From BA4 sp044376575 (lineage in GTDB: Bacteria > Bacteroidota > Bacteroidia > CAIKAF01): a stretch of 64,000 nt of DNA. Location: the NCBI GenBank assembly GCA_044376575.1, contig JBILKR010000014.1:1-64000 (forward strand), written 5' to 3'. Shown piece by piece: positions 52,110 to 61,565 of this stretch (position 1 is its first letter; each line of letters begins with the position of its first letter). Both the position numbers and the translations under genes were made by a program. The notes beneath the pieces were generated by a model, which saw only the letters and a list, made by a program, of their open reading frames with translations, was not told the origin of the DNA and searched no databases.

Positions 52110-54092
52110 ATGAAACTTTCGGTTGTTATTGTTAATTATAATGTTTCGTATTTTCTCGAGCAATGTTTAAAAAGTGTAGAGAAAGCTGTGTTGTGCCTGA
52201 ATCAAAAATACGGCCAAAACAGTGCTGAAGTTTTTGTAGTGGATAATCATTCGGTGGATGGCTCCAATGAAATGGTAGAACGATTATTTCCTTGGGTAAC
52301 CCTGATTAAAAATGAAGAAAATGTAGGTTTTTCTAAAGCCAACAACCAGGCGATGCGCATCGCTTCAGGTGAATATGTTTTATTACTGAACCCAGATACA
52401 GTGGTAGAAGATCAAACCTTTCTAAAAGTCATTGAATTTATGGATGCCCATCTGGATGGAGGAGGACTGGGTGTAAAAATGCTGGACGGGAAAGGGAAAT
52501 TTTTACCGGAATCAAAACGCGGACTTCCTACACCCTGGGTGGCTTTTTATAAAATATTCGGATTATCAGCCCTGTTTCCTAAATCCAGACGTTTCGGGAA
52601 ATACCATTTGGGGTTCCTGGACAATGACCAGATTCATTCCATTGAAATTTTATCCGGTGCATTCATGCTGATGCGTAAATCAGTGCTTGATAAAATTGGT
52701 TTGCTGGATGAAGATTTCTTTATGTATGGAGAGGATATTGATTTATCATATCGAATTATACTTGCCGGTTATAAAAATTACTACTATCCTGAAACCCGCA
52801 TCATTCATTACAAAGGAGAAAGTACCAAGAAAAGCAGTATCAATTATGTGTTCATTTTTTATAAAGCGATGGCTATTTTTGCGATGAAACATTTTCAGCA
52901 GACCAACGCTTTTATTTTTTCCTTTTTGATTCACCTTGCCATCTATTTACGTGCTTTTTTATCCATTGGAAAGCGTGTAATTCAACGGATTACTTTTCCC
53001 ATTTTAGATGGAACACTGATTTATTTTTCCATGTTGATGCTGGTGTCTTATTGGGAACATAATCATAAATACATTGAAGGAGGCAGTTATCCTGAAATCT
53101 TCAGATGGGCCGTTGTGCCTTCTTATGTTTTACTTTGGGTCTTATCGTTATTGGTGACGGGTGGTTATCGAAAACCGGTGAAGCCCGGAAAAGTTTTCCG
53201 AGGTGTGGCTATAGGTACAATGATTATTTTAGTTATTTACGGGTTGTTACCGGAAGCATATCGTTTTTCCAGGGCATTGATTTTACTGGGTGCCGCATTG
53301 TCGTCATTACTTTTTTTAGTTACAAGAATTACATGGCATTTTATCAAGTACCGTAGTTTTTCGTTTGATCAGGGAAAGAAAAAAAGATCGGTGATTGTTG
53401 GTTCTGAAGAAGAATGTTTGCGTGTGGAAGGGTTGATTCGTTCTACAAGGATTGGAACTGATATTATTGGATTCATTGGAAATGAATCTGTTCATCAACT
53501 ACATCAGCGTATGCTGGGCAGTATCTCTCAACTTACTGATTTGGTTCATATCTACCGCATCGATGAAGTTATTTTTTGTGCAAAGGATATCTCCTCGTCT
53601 CAGATTATTGATCAGATGTCGTTAATGCAAACCCACGAAACAGAATTTAAAATTGCTCCGGTGGAAAGTGAATTTATTATTGGAAGTAATTCCATTCATC
53701 GGATGGGAGAATTGTATGTATTGGATGTGAATGCGATACATAAACCATCCAATCAAAGAAATAAACGTTTCATTGATATCCTGATCAGCGTGCTATTGTT
53801 TACTGTATCGCCCGCTGTTTGCTGGTTTTACAAACATCCTCGCCATTTCATTAATAATATAGTGCAAGTGCTTGGTGGTGCAAAAACCTGGGTATCATAT
53901 GCCGATGTTGCCGGACAATCTTTACCAGCGTTACGTAAAGGAGTGCTGACTCCTGCGGATGCTTCGGTAAGTGATATCACAGACAACACTACGCTTCAGC
54001 ACCTGAATATGTTATACGCGAAAGATTATCATCCCATGCTGGATGTGTCAATCATTATCAAAAACATTAAAAAACTGGATCGGAGCGAGTAA
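52110..54092 (+). CDS. GT2 glycosyltransferase fused to membrane and sugar-phosphate-transferase-like region lacking the catalytic core
   Basis: About 660 residues from the ATG at 52110 (an in-frame TTG at 52098 is less likely). Residues 1 to about 250: GT-A domain, LSVVIVNYNVSYFL, VVDNHSVDGS, LLLNPDTVVEDQ and FFMYGEDIDLSYRI. Next come about five hydrophobic helices, then a Rossmann-like domain (RSVIVGSEEECLRVEGLI, DEVIFCAKDIS) as in the N-terminal part of WcaJ/EpsE-type phosphoglycosyltransferases. The tail keeps the first helix (NKRFIDILISVLLFTVSPAV) and the end motif (MLYAKDYHPMLDVSIIIKNI) of that family but not the intervening catalytic segment. Likely surface-glycan synthesis. Confidence 0.8.
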   Translation: MKLSVVIVNYNVSYFLEQCLKSVEKAVLCLNQKYGQNSAEVFVVDNHSVDGSNEMVERLFPWVTLIKNEENVGFSKANNQAMRIASGEYVLLLNPDTVVEDQTFLKVIEFMDAHLDGGGLGVKMLDGKGKFLPESKRGLPTPWVAFYKIFGLSALFPKSRRFGKYHLGFLDNDQIHSIEILSGAFMLMRKSVLDKIGLLDEDFFMYGEDIDLSYRIILAGYKNYYYPETRIIHYKGESTKKSSINYVFIFYKAMAIFAMKHFQQTNAFIFSFLIHLAIYLRAFLSIGKRVIQRITFPILDGTLIYFSMLMLVSYWEHNHKYIEGGSYPEIFRWAVVPSYVLLWVLSLLVTGGYRKPVKPGKVFRGVAIGTMIILVIYGLLPEAYRFSRALILLGAALSSLLFLVTRITWHFIKYRSFSFDQGKKKRSVIVGSEEECLRVEGLIRSTRIGTDIIGFIGNESVHQLHQRMLGSISQLTDLVHIYRIDEVIFCAKDISSSQIIDQMSLMQTHETEFKIAPVESEFIIGSNSIHRMGELYVLDVNAIHKPSNQRNKRFIDILISVLLFTVSPAVCWFYKHPRHFINNIVQVLGGAKTWVSYADVAGQSLPALRKGVLTPADASVSDITDNTTLQHLNMLYAKDYHPMLDVSIIIKNIKKLDRSE

Positions 54093-54093
54093 C

Positions 54094-54822
54094 TTATTTT
54101 TCAAAAACTACTTCTTCATAAGGAACCCTGTAACGTGGCCCCCAGATACCTTCTTCTGTTCCTTTACCCACCGAAATAATCATATTAATTTCAGCACCGG
54201 AAGATAATCCCAGGGCTTTCTTTACCCTTATCTGATCAAACCCTTCCATCGGACAGGATTCAAATCCTTCGGCCGCAATAGAAAGCATAAAGGTTTGCGC
54301 AGCCAGTGCACATGATTTATGAACCATCACACGCTGATCTGCATGTCCACCGAAACGCATAAAAGGTTTATTAATTCCCATGATTAAACATACCATTCTG
54401 CGTAACGTAGCATAAAAACCAAAGATGTCGTTTTTATACAATACAGGCATCAGTTTCCCATAATACTTGAGTCCATTCTTTATCATTGGGTTGGGCTCTT
54501 CACCGGGCTTAATATTTTCTTTGATGCGGTTAATATTAAACTGTGCTCTTTTTTTCCACAGATCTTGACGGGTAACAAATACAACCATTTCCTGAGCTGT
54601 CTTTGCTGCGGCCTGTCCTAAGCACAAAGGAATAAACTTCTTTTTTTCTTCTTCTGAGTGTATCCAATAGAATTCCCACAATTGCATATTACTGCTGTTG
54701 GGTGATAATATGGTTCGCTGTAAACTTCTATGCATCACTTCTTCCGGAACTTTTACATTGGGATCAAATTTTCGGTTGCTTCTTCTACGTTGTATAATGG
54801 CTTCGAATTCTTTTGAATACAT
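54094..54822 (-). CDS. Nitroreductase-family FMN protein
   Basis: 242 residues. FMN-contacting RRRSNRKFDPNVKVPEE at the N-terminus, SPNSSNMQLWEFYWI, and the C-terminal GFESCPMEGFDQIRVKKALGL are those of the nitroreductase superfamily. The central region is longer than in NfsB and contains a hydrophobic helix. It is convergent with the GT2 fusion, one base apart. Substrate unknown. Confidence 0.87.
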   Translation of the reverse strand: MYSKEFEAIIQRRRSNRKFDPNVKVPEEVMHRSLQRTILSPNSSNMQLWEFYWIHSEEEKKKFIPLCLGQAAAKTAQEMVVFVTRQDLWKKRAQFNINRIKENIKPGEEPNPMIKNGLKYYGKLMPVLYKNDIFGFYATLRRMVCLIMGINKPFMRFGGHADQRVMVHKSCALAAQTFMLSIAAEGFESCPMEGFDQIRVKKALGLSSGAEINMIISVGKGTEEGIWGPRYRVPYEEVVFEK

Positions 54823-54863
54823 AATCTCTTTTTTTAATGCTACGCAAAGGTAATGATTCAGAA

Positions 54864-55505
54864 TTACTGACCTGCAACAATCTGACGATCTTGCAATAAT
54901 TCTATTACTTCCCAGTCATTCACCTGTTCGAACTGTGCATAGAATTCACCCACACCTCCAAAATGTTCAGCGGTATGCAAACAAATAAATTCATCAGCCA
55001 ATGATTGAATTGTTTTTACAGCATCATTCGGTGCAATAGGAACAGCAACAATTATTTTTTTTGCATTTTTTTTTCTAAGTACATGAATACAATTGATTAT
55101 GGTACTTCCTGTAGCAATGCCATCATCAATGATGATTACATTTTTACCCTGAAGGTTCATCTGATTGAGTTTACTATTGAAATAATTGTATTTGTGTTCT
55201 ATGTTTTTACGAATTTCTTCCACCTGCTCATCAATGTATTCCTGTGAAACATCTGAACGGTCATGAATCATCACATGGTCAGCACTTACTGATCCTATAG
55301 CATATTCAGGCTGAAAAGGATGTCCAATTTTTTTGGATAAAATAATTTCCATGGGCAAATGCAATGATTTGGAAATTTCATGGGCTACTACTACACCTCC
55401 TCTCGGAATACCAAGCAGTAATGTGTTGGTATCAGCATATCTTATGAGTCGTTCAGAAAGTAATCTGCCGGCTTCTCTCCGGTTAGCAAATAAAGTATTT
55501 TCCAT
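54864..55505 (-). CDS. Phosphoribosyltransferase-family protein
   Basis: 213 residues, type I PRTase fold. The PRPP-binding signature is VIIIDDGIATGSTI at about residues 124-137; the N-terminal loop is LLLGIPRGGVVVAHEIS and the pyrophosphate loop ILSKKIGHPFQPEYAIGSVS. This is the stand-alone PRTase often annotated as predicted phosphoribosyltransferase; base specificity is not indicated. Start is ATG at 55505. Confidence 0.85.
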   Translation of the reverse strand: MENTLFANRREAGRLLSERLIRYADTNTLLLGIPRGGVVVAHEISKSLHLPMEIILSKKIGHPFQPEYAIGSVSADHVMIHDRSDVSQEYIDEQVEEIRKNIEHKYNYFNSKLNQMNLQGKNVIIIDDGIATGSTIINCIHVLRKKNAKKIIVAVPIAPNDAVKTIQSLADEFICLHTAEHFGGVGEFYAQFEQVNDWEVIELLQDRQIVAGQ

Positions 55506-55573
55506 TTTACTTGGATTGATTGTTTTAAAATTAAGCCAATCAACTTTTATTTGCTATGCAAAATGAAATGTAT

Positions 55574-56203
55574 TTATTCTATATTTTTTATTGCATCAAG
55601 ATTATTCGAAGTGAGCAAATGAACATGTCGTGTAATTTTTTCAATATCCCAGTTCCACCATTGTAATTCCAATAAAACTGCAATGTGTTCTTCAGAAAAT
55701 CTTTTTTTAATCACTTGCGCCGGATTACCTCCAACGATTGTGTAAGGCTCTACATTTTTTGTCACCGTTGCATTTGTGGCAATGATCGCACCATCTCCAA
55801 TATGTACTCCGGGCATAATGGTTGCATTGTATCCAATCCATACATCGTTCCCAATCACTGTGTCGCCTTTGAATGGATAATTCTTATTATCCATTGCATG
55901 TGCCCAGTCTTTTTCAAACTTGGCAAATGGGTAAGGACTAATCGCATCTACCAGATGACTTGCACCATTCATAATGAAAGTAGCTCCGTGAGCAATCATA
56001 CAAAACTTACCAATAATGAGTCGATCACCCATCCAATCAAAATGATATTTTACATTCTTTTCAAAATTATATACATCATCAAAATCATGAAAATAGGAAT
56101 AATCACCTGCTATAATATTAGATTTGGTAATGATGTTTTTAATAAAACACAGGTCTTTAAAACCGGGCATTGGAAAAATTTCGTTTTTATCGGGATAATT
56201 CAT
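55574..56203 (-). CDS. Xenobiotic/Vat-like O-acetyltransferase (left-handed beta-helix)
   Basis: 209 residues, hexapeptide-repeat acyltransferase of the CatB/Vat group. IIAGDYSYF opens the helix, the loop with the catalytic His is MNGASHLVDAISPYPF, and the coil block is GDTVIGNDVWIGYNATIMPGVHIGDGAIIATNATV followed by the GGNPAQVIKKRFSEE cap and LQWWNWDIEKI. These match streptogramin A acetyltransferases closely in order and wording. Chromosomal members of the group often act on other small molecules, so antibiotic resistance is possible but unproven. Confidence 0.82.
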   Translation of the reverse strand: MNYPDKNEIFPMPGFKDLCFIKNIITKSNIIAGDYSYFHDFDDVYNFEKNVKYHFDWMGDRLIIGKFCMIAHGATFIMNGASHLVDAISPYPFAKFEKDWAHAMDNKNYPFKGDTVIGNDVWIGYNATIMPGVHIGDGAIIATNATVTKNVEPYTIVGGNPAQVIKKRFSEEHIAVLLELQWWNWDIEKITRHVHLLTSNNLDAIKNIE

Positions 56204-56292
56204 TCAATTGATTTGAATTCAATTATACAAAAAATTAGAGTTGGAGTTAAGGTTTTTTCATCATCTTTGTTTAACTGATAATGCATATAACC

Positions 56293-57459
56293 ATGAAAAA
56301 AATATTTTTACTTTATCTATCTTCTATCCTAAGTGTTTCTTTATTTTCACAACAGGTAGAGTTTAACAAACCCAATGGCGGTTTTAAATTTACTGAAGTG
56401 AAAGACATGGAACCAACAGCTGTAAAAAATCAGGCCAGTTCAAGCACTTGCTGGAGTTTTTCAACCCTGTCATTTTTTGAATCTGAATTAAAAAGGATGG
56501 GAAAGGGAGATTTTGATTTGAGCGAAATGTTTGTGGTTCGTAATATCTATGCTCAGAAAGCAGTGAAGTATGTTCGTTTGCATGGTTCAGGAACTTTTGC
56601 TCCGGGTGGTGCATTTCACGATCCGCTCTATGTGTGGAAAAATATGGGTATGGTTCCGGAGTCTGCCTATCCTGCGTTGTTGCAAAATCAGTCAAAAATT
56701 AATCATAATGAAGTTGATGAATTATTGAAAGGAATGGTAGATGCTGTAATTAAAAATAAGAATGGAAGATTATCTCCTGCATGGTTTCCTGCTTTTAATG
56801 GTGCGCTTGATAGTTACTTTGGCAAGTTACCTGATTCATTTGTCTATGATGGTAAAACCTATACACCCAGATCGTTTGCAGATATGCTCGGTTTGAAACC
56901 ATCCGATTATATAGATATTACATCTTTTACCCATCATCCTTTTTATTCCACTTTTGTATTGGAAATTCCCGACAACTGGTCATGGGATCCTATCCATAAT
57001 TTACCGCTCGACGAAATGATGCAGGTACTTGATAATGCATTGATGAATGGATATACAGCTGCCTGGGGTGCTGATGTGAGTGATAAAGGTTTTTCGCATA
57101 AAAATGGAGTAGCTATAGTTCCCACAGCTGATTGGGATGTGATGACCAAGGAGCAGAAGGATACTATTTTTAATCGCCCGCTAACTCAAAAGAAAATTAC
57201 ACAGGAATTGCGTCAGCAGGATTTTGACAATTATGAAACAACAGATGATCATGGTATGCAGATCGTAGGTTTGTTTAAAGATCAGTTAGGTAATAAATAT
57301 TATAAAGTCAAAAACTCATGGGGAGAAAATTCCAATGAATGTGGAGGTTACTTTTTTGCCTCAGAGTCATATGTGCGCCTGCGAAGCATCAACATCATGG
57401 TGCATAAAGATGCTATTCCAGAAGGGATTCGCAAAAAGATGAATTTGAGTCAAAAATAA
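56293..57459 (+). CDS. Exported C1B cysteine peptidase (bleomycin hydrolase type)
   Basis: About 388 residues with a signal peptide (MKKIFLLYLSS..SLFSQQ). Papain-like triad of the C1B subfamily: Gln in TAVKNQASSSTCWSFST with the nucleophilic Cys, His in TTDDHGMQIVGLFKDQ and Asn in YKVKNSWGENS. It is an aminopeptidase-like enzyme located in the periplasm or outside, whereas classical bleomycin hydrolases are cytoplasmic. The ATG at 56293 is preferred over 56281 because it gives the clean signal peptide. Convergent with a DUF4625 gene. Confidence 0.9.
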   Translation: MKKIFLLYLSSILSVSLFSQQVEFNKPNGGFKFTEVKDMEPTAVKNQASSSTCWSFSTLSFFESELKRMGKGDFDLSEMFVVRNIYAQKAVKYVRLHGSGTFAPGGAFHDPLYVWKNMGMVPESAYPALLQNQSKINHNEVDELLKGMVDAVIKNKNGRLSPAWFPAFNGALDSYFGKLPDSFVYDGKTYTPRSFADMLGLKPSDYIDITSFTHHPFYSTFVLEIPDNWSWDPIHNLPLDEMMQVLDNALMNGYTAAWGADVSDKGFSHKNGVAIVPTADWDVMTKEQKDTIFNRPLTQKKITQELRQQDFDNYETTDDHGMQIVGLFKDQLGNKYYKVKNSWGENSNECGGYFFASESYVRLRSINIMVHKDAIPEGIRKKMNLSQK

Positions 57460-57462
57460 ATC

Positions 57463-57482
57463 AAGTTACTGAACAGTAACTT
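57463..57482 (-). terminator. Inverted repeat between convergent genes, likely terminator
   Basis: AAGTTACTG and CAGTAACTT are perfect 9-base complements with an AA loop. Read on the minus strand it is followed by the T-rich GATTTATTTTT, so it may end the DUF4625 transcript. It overlaps that gene's stop codon and is AT-rich, so this is tentative. Confidence 0.5.
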
Positions 57483-58236
57483 CCAGTTCAGAAATGGTGT
57501 AATTGTTGAATTCATCAATACATAATATCTGAATTATATATTTTCCGAGTATTGTATTTGAATTGGTAGCGTAACTGGTATTAAATACTGATAATCCTGA
57601 ATTTGTATTGTTAAACAATACTATTGGATTTGAACCTGTTATCAATGGAATTAAAGTAATTTTTGTACGGTGAAGTGCTCCTGAAGTAACATTGTTTGAA
57701 AGCAAATCACTAACACTACCCTGTATCTGTATCGTATCTCCCGAATTGAAAATACTACCATTCAGCGGTGAATTCATTACAATTTGTGGTGCAATTGTAT
57801 CCGTAGGATGAAAAATTTTAATGGCTACAGTGTCTTTAGCTTCACTCGTAGAATTATTGATGATGGAAACAATCAGGTTGTAATTACCCGGAACAAATGC
57901 GTTGGGAATGCTGATTTGATTGTTGATTTGGGTTTGCTGTAATCCGGGATCAGATACCAGCAAATAAGAATATTGTTCAAATTGAATAGTTCCGCTAACT
58001 GCGCTATCTAAAATCTCTGAAGGATAGGCTTGCTTAAGTTCAATTTTATATTGTTCTATAGTTGAACCATTGTTTAATAATGCACTGATATTAATATTCT
58101 GACCAACAAAATATGCCTGATCTTGAGTAGGGGTATCAATCTCAATTTCAGGTTTACTGTCATCTTCCTGATTACAGGAGAATAAAAATGCTGTTGAAAT
58201 TAAGACAGCATAAAAACAATGTATATAACGCTTCAT
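57466..58236 (-). CDS. DUF4625-type Ig-like lipoprotein (copy 1)
   Basis: 256 residues; lipobox LFSC at about residue 21. Two Ig-like repeats each beginning with a P-E-I-x-I/P-Q-I-V-M strand: SKPEIEIDTPTQDQAYFVGQNI and APQIVMNSPLNGSIFNSGDTI, ending in ISELEVTVQ. It resembles the neighbouring DUF4625 lipoprotein in architecture but lacks its His-rich loop. A strong terminator separates it from that gene, so it may be expressed independently. Confidence 0.72.
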   Translation of the reverse strand: MKRYIHCFYAVLISTAFLFSCNQEDDSKPEIEIDTPTQDQAYFVGQNINISALLNNGSTIEQYKIELKQAYPSEILDSAVSGTIQFEQYSYLLVSDPGLQQTQINNQISIPNAFVPGNYNLIVSIINNSTSEAKDTVAIKIFHPTDTIAPQIVMNSPLNGSIFNSGDTIQIQGSVSDLLSNNVTSGALHRTKITLIPLITGSNPIVLFNNTNSGLSVFNTSYATNSNTILGKYIIQILCIDEFNNYTISELEVTVQ

Positions 58237-58306
58237 GAAACCAAGTTACAAAACAAATATGGATTATTAAAAATAATTCATTTTACGTGTGTGATATTGT
58301 TTTCAT

Positions 58307-58353
58307 AAAAAAGCAAATCAATGTGTATTACATACACATTGATTTGCTTTTTT
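58307..58353. terminator. Long-stem bidirectional terminator between the two DUF4625 genes
   Basis: A 22-base perfect inverted repeat (58307-58328 with 58332-58353) with loop TAC, bounded by A6 and T6. Ends the transcript coming from the TonB receptor and DUF4625 gene on the minus strand. Confidence 0.88.
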
Positions 58354-58375
58354 CTTTATTGAAATAAATATTTTA

Positions 58376-59143
58376 TTAAGGAATAATGATATTCACACTT
58401 TGATGAGCCTCATTAAAGTATGAATCATAACAGTGGATTTCCAGTTGCCAGTTACCAGAACTGATTCCATTGGGCAATGCAAAGGTACTTTGAAACGTAC
58501 CGGTTAACGGATCATATTTTCCGTTAAAATTTTCAGTTTCATCGTAATCTCCCAAATCAAATTCTTCAGTTCCGTTTGTAAGAATTACCTCAATGCTTCT
58601 GATTTCACCAGCTGTAACCATATCACTTTTCATATCTGAAAGCTGAGCAATCAATAGAACTGAGCCAACCACAGATGCTCCGTTTGCAGGCGCAGTAATA
58701 TCTACTGAGGGTGGCATTTCGTCCATCGGATTGATGACAATAATATCCACTGACTTCATACTTTCATTTCCTGATTTATCAGTTGCATAGATTCCTACAT
58801 GATATGGTCCCGGCCATGCATCTGCAGGAATTTCTATATGAAGGTGTCTGTTTATCATTGTTCCTGAAATATTCTCAATGATAATGGTATCAAATGCAGG
58901 TAGAATTTCAGTTAATTTTCCATGAGAATGTCCATCATGATCACCATGAATATCTATCTTAAATTGATTCAGATCCACATCATCTGTAATGTCAAATTCA
59001 AGATGAATATCTCCGCCTGTTTCAACTACTTCCTGAGCTGTTGGAACACTGATGGTGATTTCAGGAGCCTGGTTGTCTGTTCCGCAAGATGTAATAAATA
59101 ATGTGGCAGTGATGCCTAAAATAATTAATTGAATCTTTTTCAT
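58376..59143 (-). CDS. DUF4625 lipoprotein with His-rich loop (copy 2)
   Basis: 255 residues, lipobox ITSC near residue 20. The DUF4625 domain shows NQAPEITISVPTAQEVVETGGDIHLEFDITDD, then the His/Asp-rich DIHGDHDGHSHGKL at about residue 65, and MINRHLHIEIPADAWPGPYHVGIYATDKSGN. A second Ig-like half follows from PPSVDITAPANGASV. The His cluster suggests divalent-metal binding outside the inner membrane. It sits 11 bases after the TonB receptor stop, so both are in one operon. Confidence 0.8.
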   Translation of the reverse strand: MKKIQLIILGITATLFITSCGTDNQAPEITISVPTAQEVVETGGDIHLEFDITDDVDLNQFKIDIHGDHDGHSHGKLTEILPAFDTIIIENISGTMINRHLHIEIPADAWPGPYHVGIYATDKSGNESMKSVDIIVINPMDEMPPSVDITAPANGASVVGSVLLIAQLSDMKSDMVTAGEIRSIEVILTNGTEEFDLGDYDETENFNGKYDPLTGTFQSTFALPNGISSGNWQLEIHCYDSYFNEAHQSVNIIIP

Positions 59144-59154
59144 ACGATGTAATT

Positions 59155-61527
59155 TTAATTTTTAATTGTTTTAAATGAATGATTGAATTTTATAACCAAT
59201 GTGATCATTGCATTGATTCCCGGTTCCGGAAGATTTAAAATCCGGTATCGGTTCACATGCATCATGTATCGTTGATTGGTTAAATTGTTGAGTTCTGTTT
59301 TAAGATCGAACTCTAGACCTCTCCAGAAAAATGTGGTACCCAACCCCAGCCCAAGCAAAAAATATCCATCAGTTCGCTTTTCATTCAACGAATTCATCCA
59401 TTGTGGCAAAGCGCCTTGCGGACTAATTCTGAAAAATGTATTTTTCATGAATTTAACACGAAAATCCGGATTATATTCCAGCTCGGTGTGAATCATAGCC
59501 GGAGGAATAAATGGAAGGGGATAAAAGTTATCAGTGTTTAATGCAAATACATAATCAATAACAGTATTGAGATGCAGATTTTTTGCAAAGTGAATATCAT
59601 GTTGTATTTCAATTCCTGTTTGTATTGTATTGCCTTGTGTATATTGGAAAATCTGACCGGCTTCGGGTAACGGTGAGAATTGTCCTGTTGGTCGAAGATA
59701 TATGAACTGAGAAAAATAATAGAAGAAAGGACTCACTGATAAATTCCATTTTTTCTTTTGTATATCAATGCTCATATCTAATTGAATTCCTCGTTCCTGT
59801 GTGAGTGAACTATCGCCTTTTTCATGTCTAAATGTACCATGATGCACTCCATTGGCTGTTAACTCCGGAACAGTTGGTATACGAAAACTGCTTCCTATAT
59901 TCCATCGTAGTGTAAGATGTTGGGAAGCGTGAAATGCCAGCCCTACATTACCTGATGCATTGCCATACCATTTTTCAAATTCAACAGCATTTACTTCGAC
60001 ACCTGTTTGATTACCAAACATATCAAATAAAGATGTTTCGTACCTTTCAATTTTTTGAAAGGCTCCATCACCTCTAATTCCAATATTAAAATTTAACTTA
60101 TCACTGATTGCTCTTCTGTAATACACAAATCCACCCCATTGAAGCAAATGGTAACCAGGAATGAGATAAGAAAATCCGCTTGAGGCATTCTTTTGATAAG
60201 AAGATGAAAGTCCCATAATCCAGTGACCATTATTTTTCTCGTCGAAGTGATAGCGCGCATTGGCAGTATAAGTCTGCAAATCGAACTGATGTTCTACATT
60301 TGTGGTATCGAAAATGTATGTATTCCCATGGTTATGAGGCAATGATTTTTCCTGACGCTTGTTGAATTGAAAACCCAGATCAACTTCAAGCCACCCTTTA
60401 CCCAAGCTGATGTTGTTGTTCCAGATTGCTTTCCAGTGCTCAATGGTTTGATAAGGTAAATCAATATCACGATCATTAAAATCATCTTCCAGATCATAAC
60501 TTTTAGGAATACCATGCGCCCCGGAAAAGAAACCTACTTGCTGATATACTCGCGATACTGTTAGCATACTGTATCCCCAGTTTTGTGCAATACCCAATGA
60601 GGCGCTGAAGTTTCGCTCTTTTCCTGCTGTATTCTTTAATCGCTGATTGACCAATGGAAGCCAATAGGAATTATATAAGAAAGAATCAGCTGGAACCTGA
60701 TAATCCCCCGCATCGGTTTGCGAATACCTGAGATTCAAAGAAAATGCACCAATACGCGCTTTGGCCTGTGCAGATAATCCGATGGTGTGATTCACACTTC
60801 GGTAAGTGCTGAGTACAGATGCTTCTACTTCTTTGTCCTGAAGTAATTCGGGCAAACGAATATTGATAACACCACCAATGGCATCAGATCCGTATATCAG
60901 TGAAGCCGGTCCGCGAATAATTTCTACACGTTCAACATCAAAAGGATCAATCTCCAGACCATGATCCCAACCCCACTGCTGACCTTCCTGTTTGATTCCT
61001 TTATCTGCTACAACTACTCGATTGAAACTGAAACCTCTGATCATTGGTTTTGATATCCCCGTTCCTGTATTCATTGTATTGATTCCAGGAAGCATATCTA
61101 ACTTCTGCATAAGTGTAAAACCATGATGCTTGTCAAGGAAACTTTTGTCTACCATTGTAATCTTTAGAGTACTTTCCTTTTCTTTTGTTTTTAATATGCT
61201 TTCCTCAATCAGATACTGATCAATTTCTAGCATCGTTTCTTGTAGTGAATAGTTTAACTTCAGTGATGAATTGTTAATATTAATTTCATCATTAATAGAT
61301 GAATAACCAATATACTCCACATGTAGGTGATAGTGACCTGATTTGATATTAGATAAGCGAAAATATCCATTCCTATCAGTTGCTGTACCCTGCATAGTTT
61401 CATGCAGGTGTACGTTAGCACCTTCTAAAGGAATACCTTTTTCATCGGTGATATAACCTTCAATAAATAGTTGGCTCCATGATGTATGAAATATACACAT
61501 CATGAAAACAAATAAAATTCTTTTCAT
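59155..61527 (-). CDS. TonB-dependent outer-membrane receptor
   Basis: 790 residues. After the signal peptide comes a carboxypeptidase-regulatory-like domain (FIEGYITDEKGIPLEGANVHLHE, residues about 20-105) of the CarboxypepD_reg type. The plug follows (LPGINTMNTGTGISKPMIRGFSFNRV, VERVEIIRGPASLIYGSDAIGGVINI), then a 22-strand-type barrel ending in the aromatic strand NAMITLVIKFNHSF. No SusD partner is present, so it is not a glycan SusC; the His-rich neighbours suggest a metal or metallophore ligand. Confidence 0.9.
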   Translation of the reverse strand: MKRILFVFMMCIFHTSWSQLFIEGYITDEKGIPLEGANVHLHETMQGTATDRNGYFRLSNIKSGHYHLHVEYIGYSSINDEININNSSLKLNYSLQETMLEIDQYLIEESILKTKEKESTLKITMVDKSFLDKHHGFTLMQKLDMLPGINTMNTGTGISKPMIRGFSFNRVVVADKGIKQEGQQWGWDHGLEIDPFDVERVEIIRGPASLIYGSDAIGGVINIRLPELLQDKEVEASVLSTYRSVNHTIGLSAQAKARIGAFSLNLRYSQTDAGDYQVPADSFLYNSYWLPLVNQRLKNTAGKERNFSASLGIAQNWGYSMLTVSRVYQQVGFFSGAHGIPKSYDLEDDFNDRDIDLPYQTIEHWKAIWNNNISLGKGWLEVDLGFQFNKRQEKSLPHNHGNTYIFDTTNVEHQFDLQTYTANARYHFDEKNNGHWIMGLSSSYQKNASSGFSYLIPGYHLLQWGGFVYYRRAISDKLNFNIGIRGDGAFQKIERYETSLFDMFGNQTGVEVNAVEFEKWYGNASGNVGLAFHASQHLTLRWNIGSSFRIPTVPELTANGVHHGTFRHEKGDSSLTQERGIQLDMSIDIQKKKWNLSVSPFFYYFSQFIYLRPTGQFSPLPEAGQIFQYTQGNTIQTGIEIQHDIHFAKNLHLNTVIDYVFALNTDNFYPLPFIPPAMIHTELEYNPDFRVKFMKNTFFRISPQGALPQWMNSLNEKRTDGYFLLGLGLGTTFFWRGLEFDLKTELNNLTNQRYMMHVNRYRILNLPEPGINAMITLVIKFNHSFKTIKN

Positions 61528-61565
61528 TAATTAATGATATAAGTTAAATTGGAATATTGAGTAAA

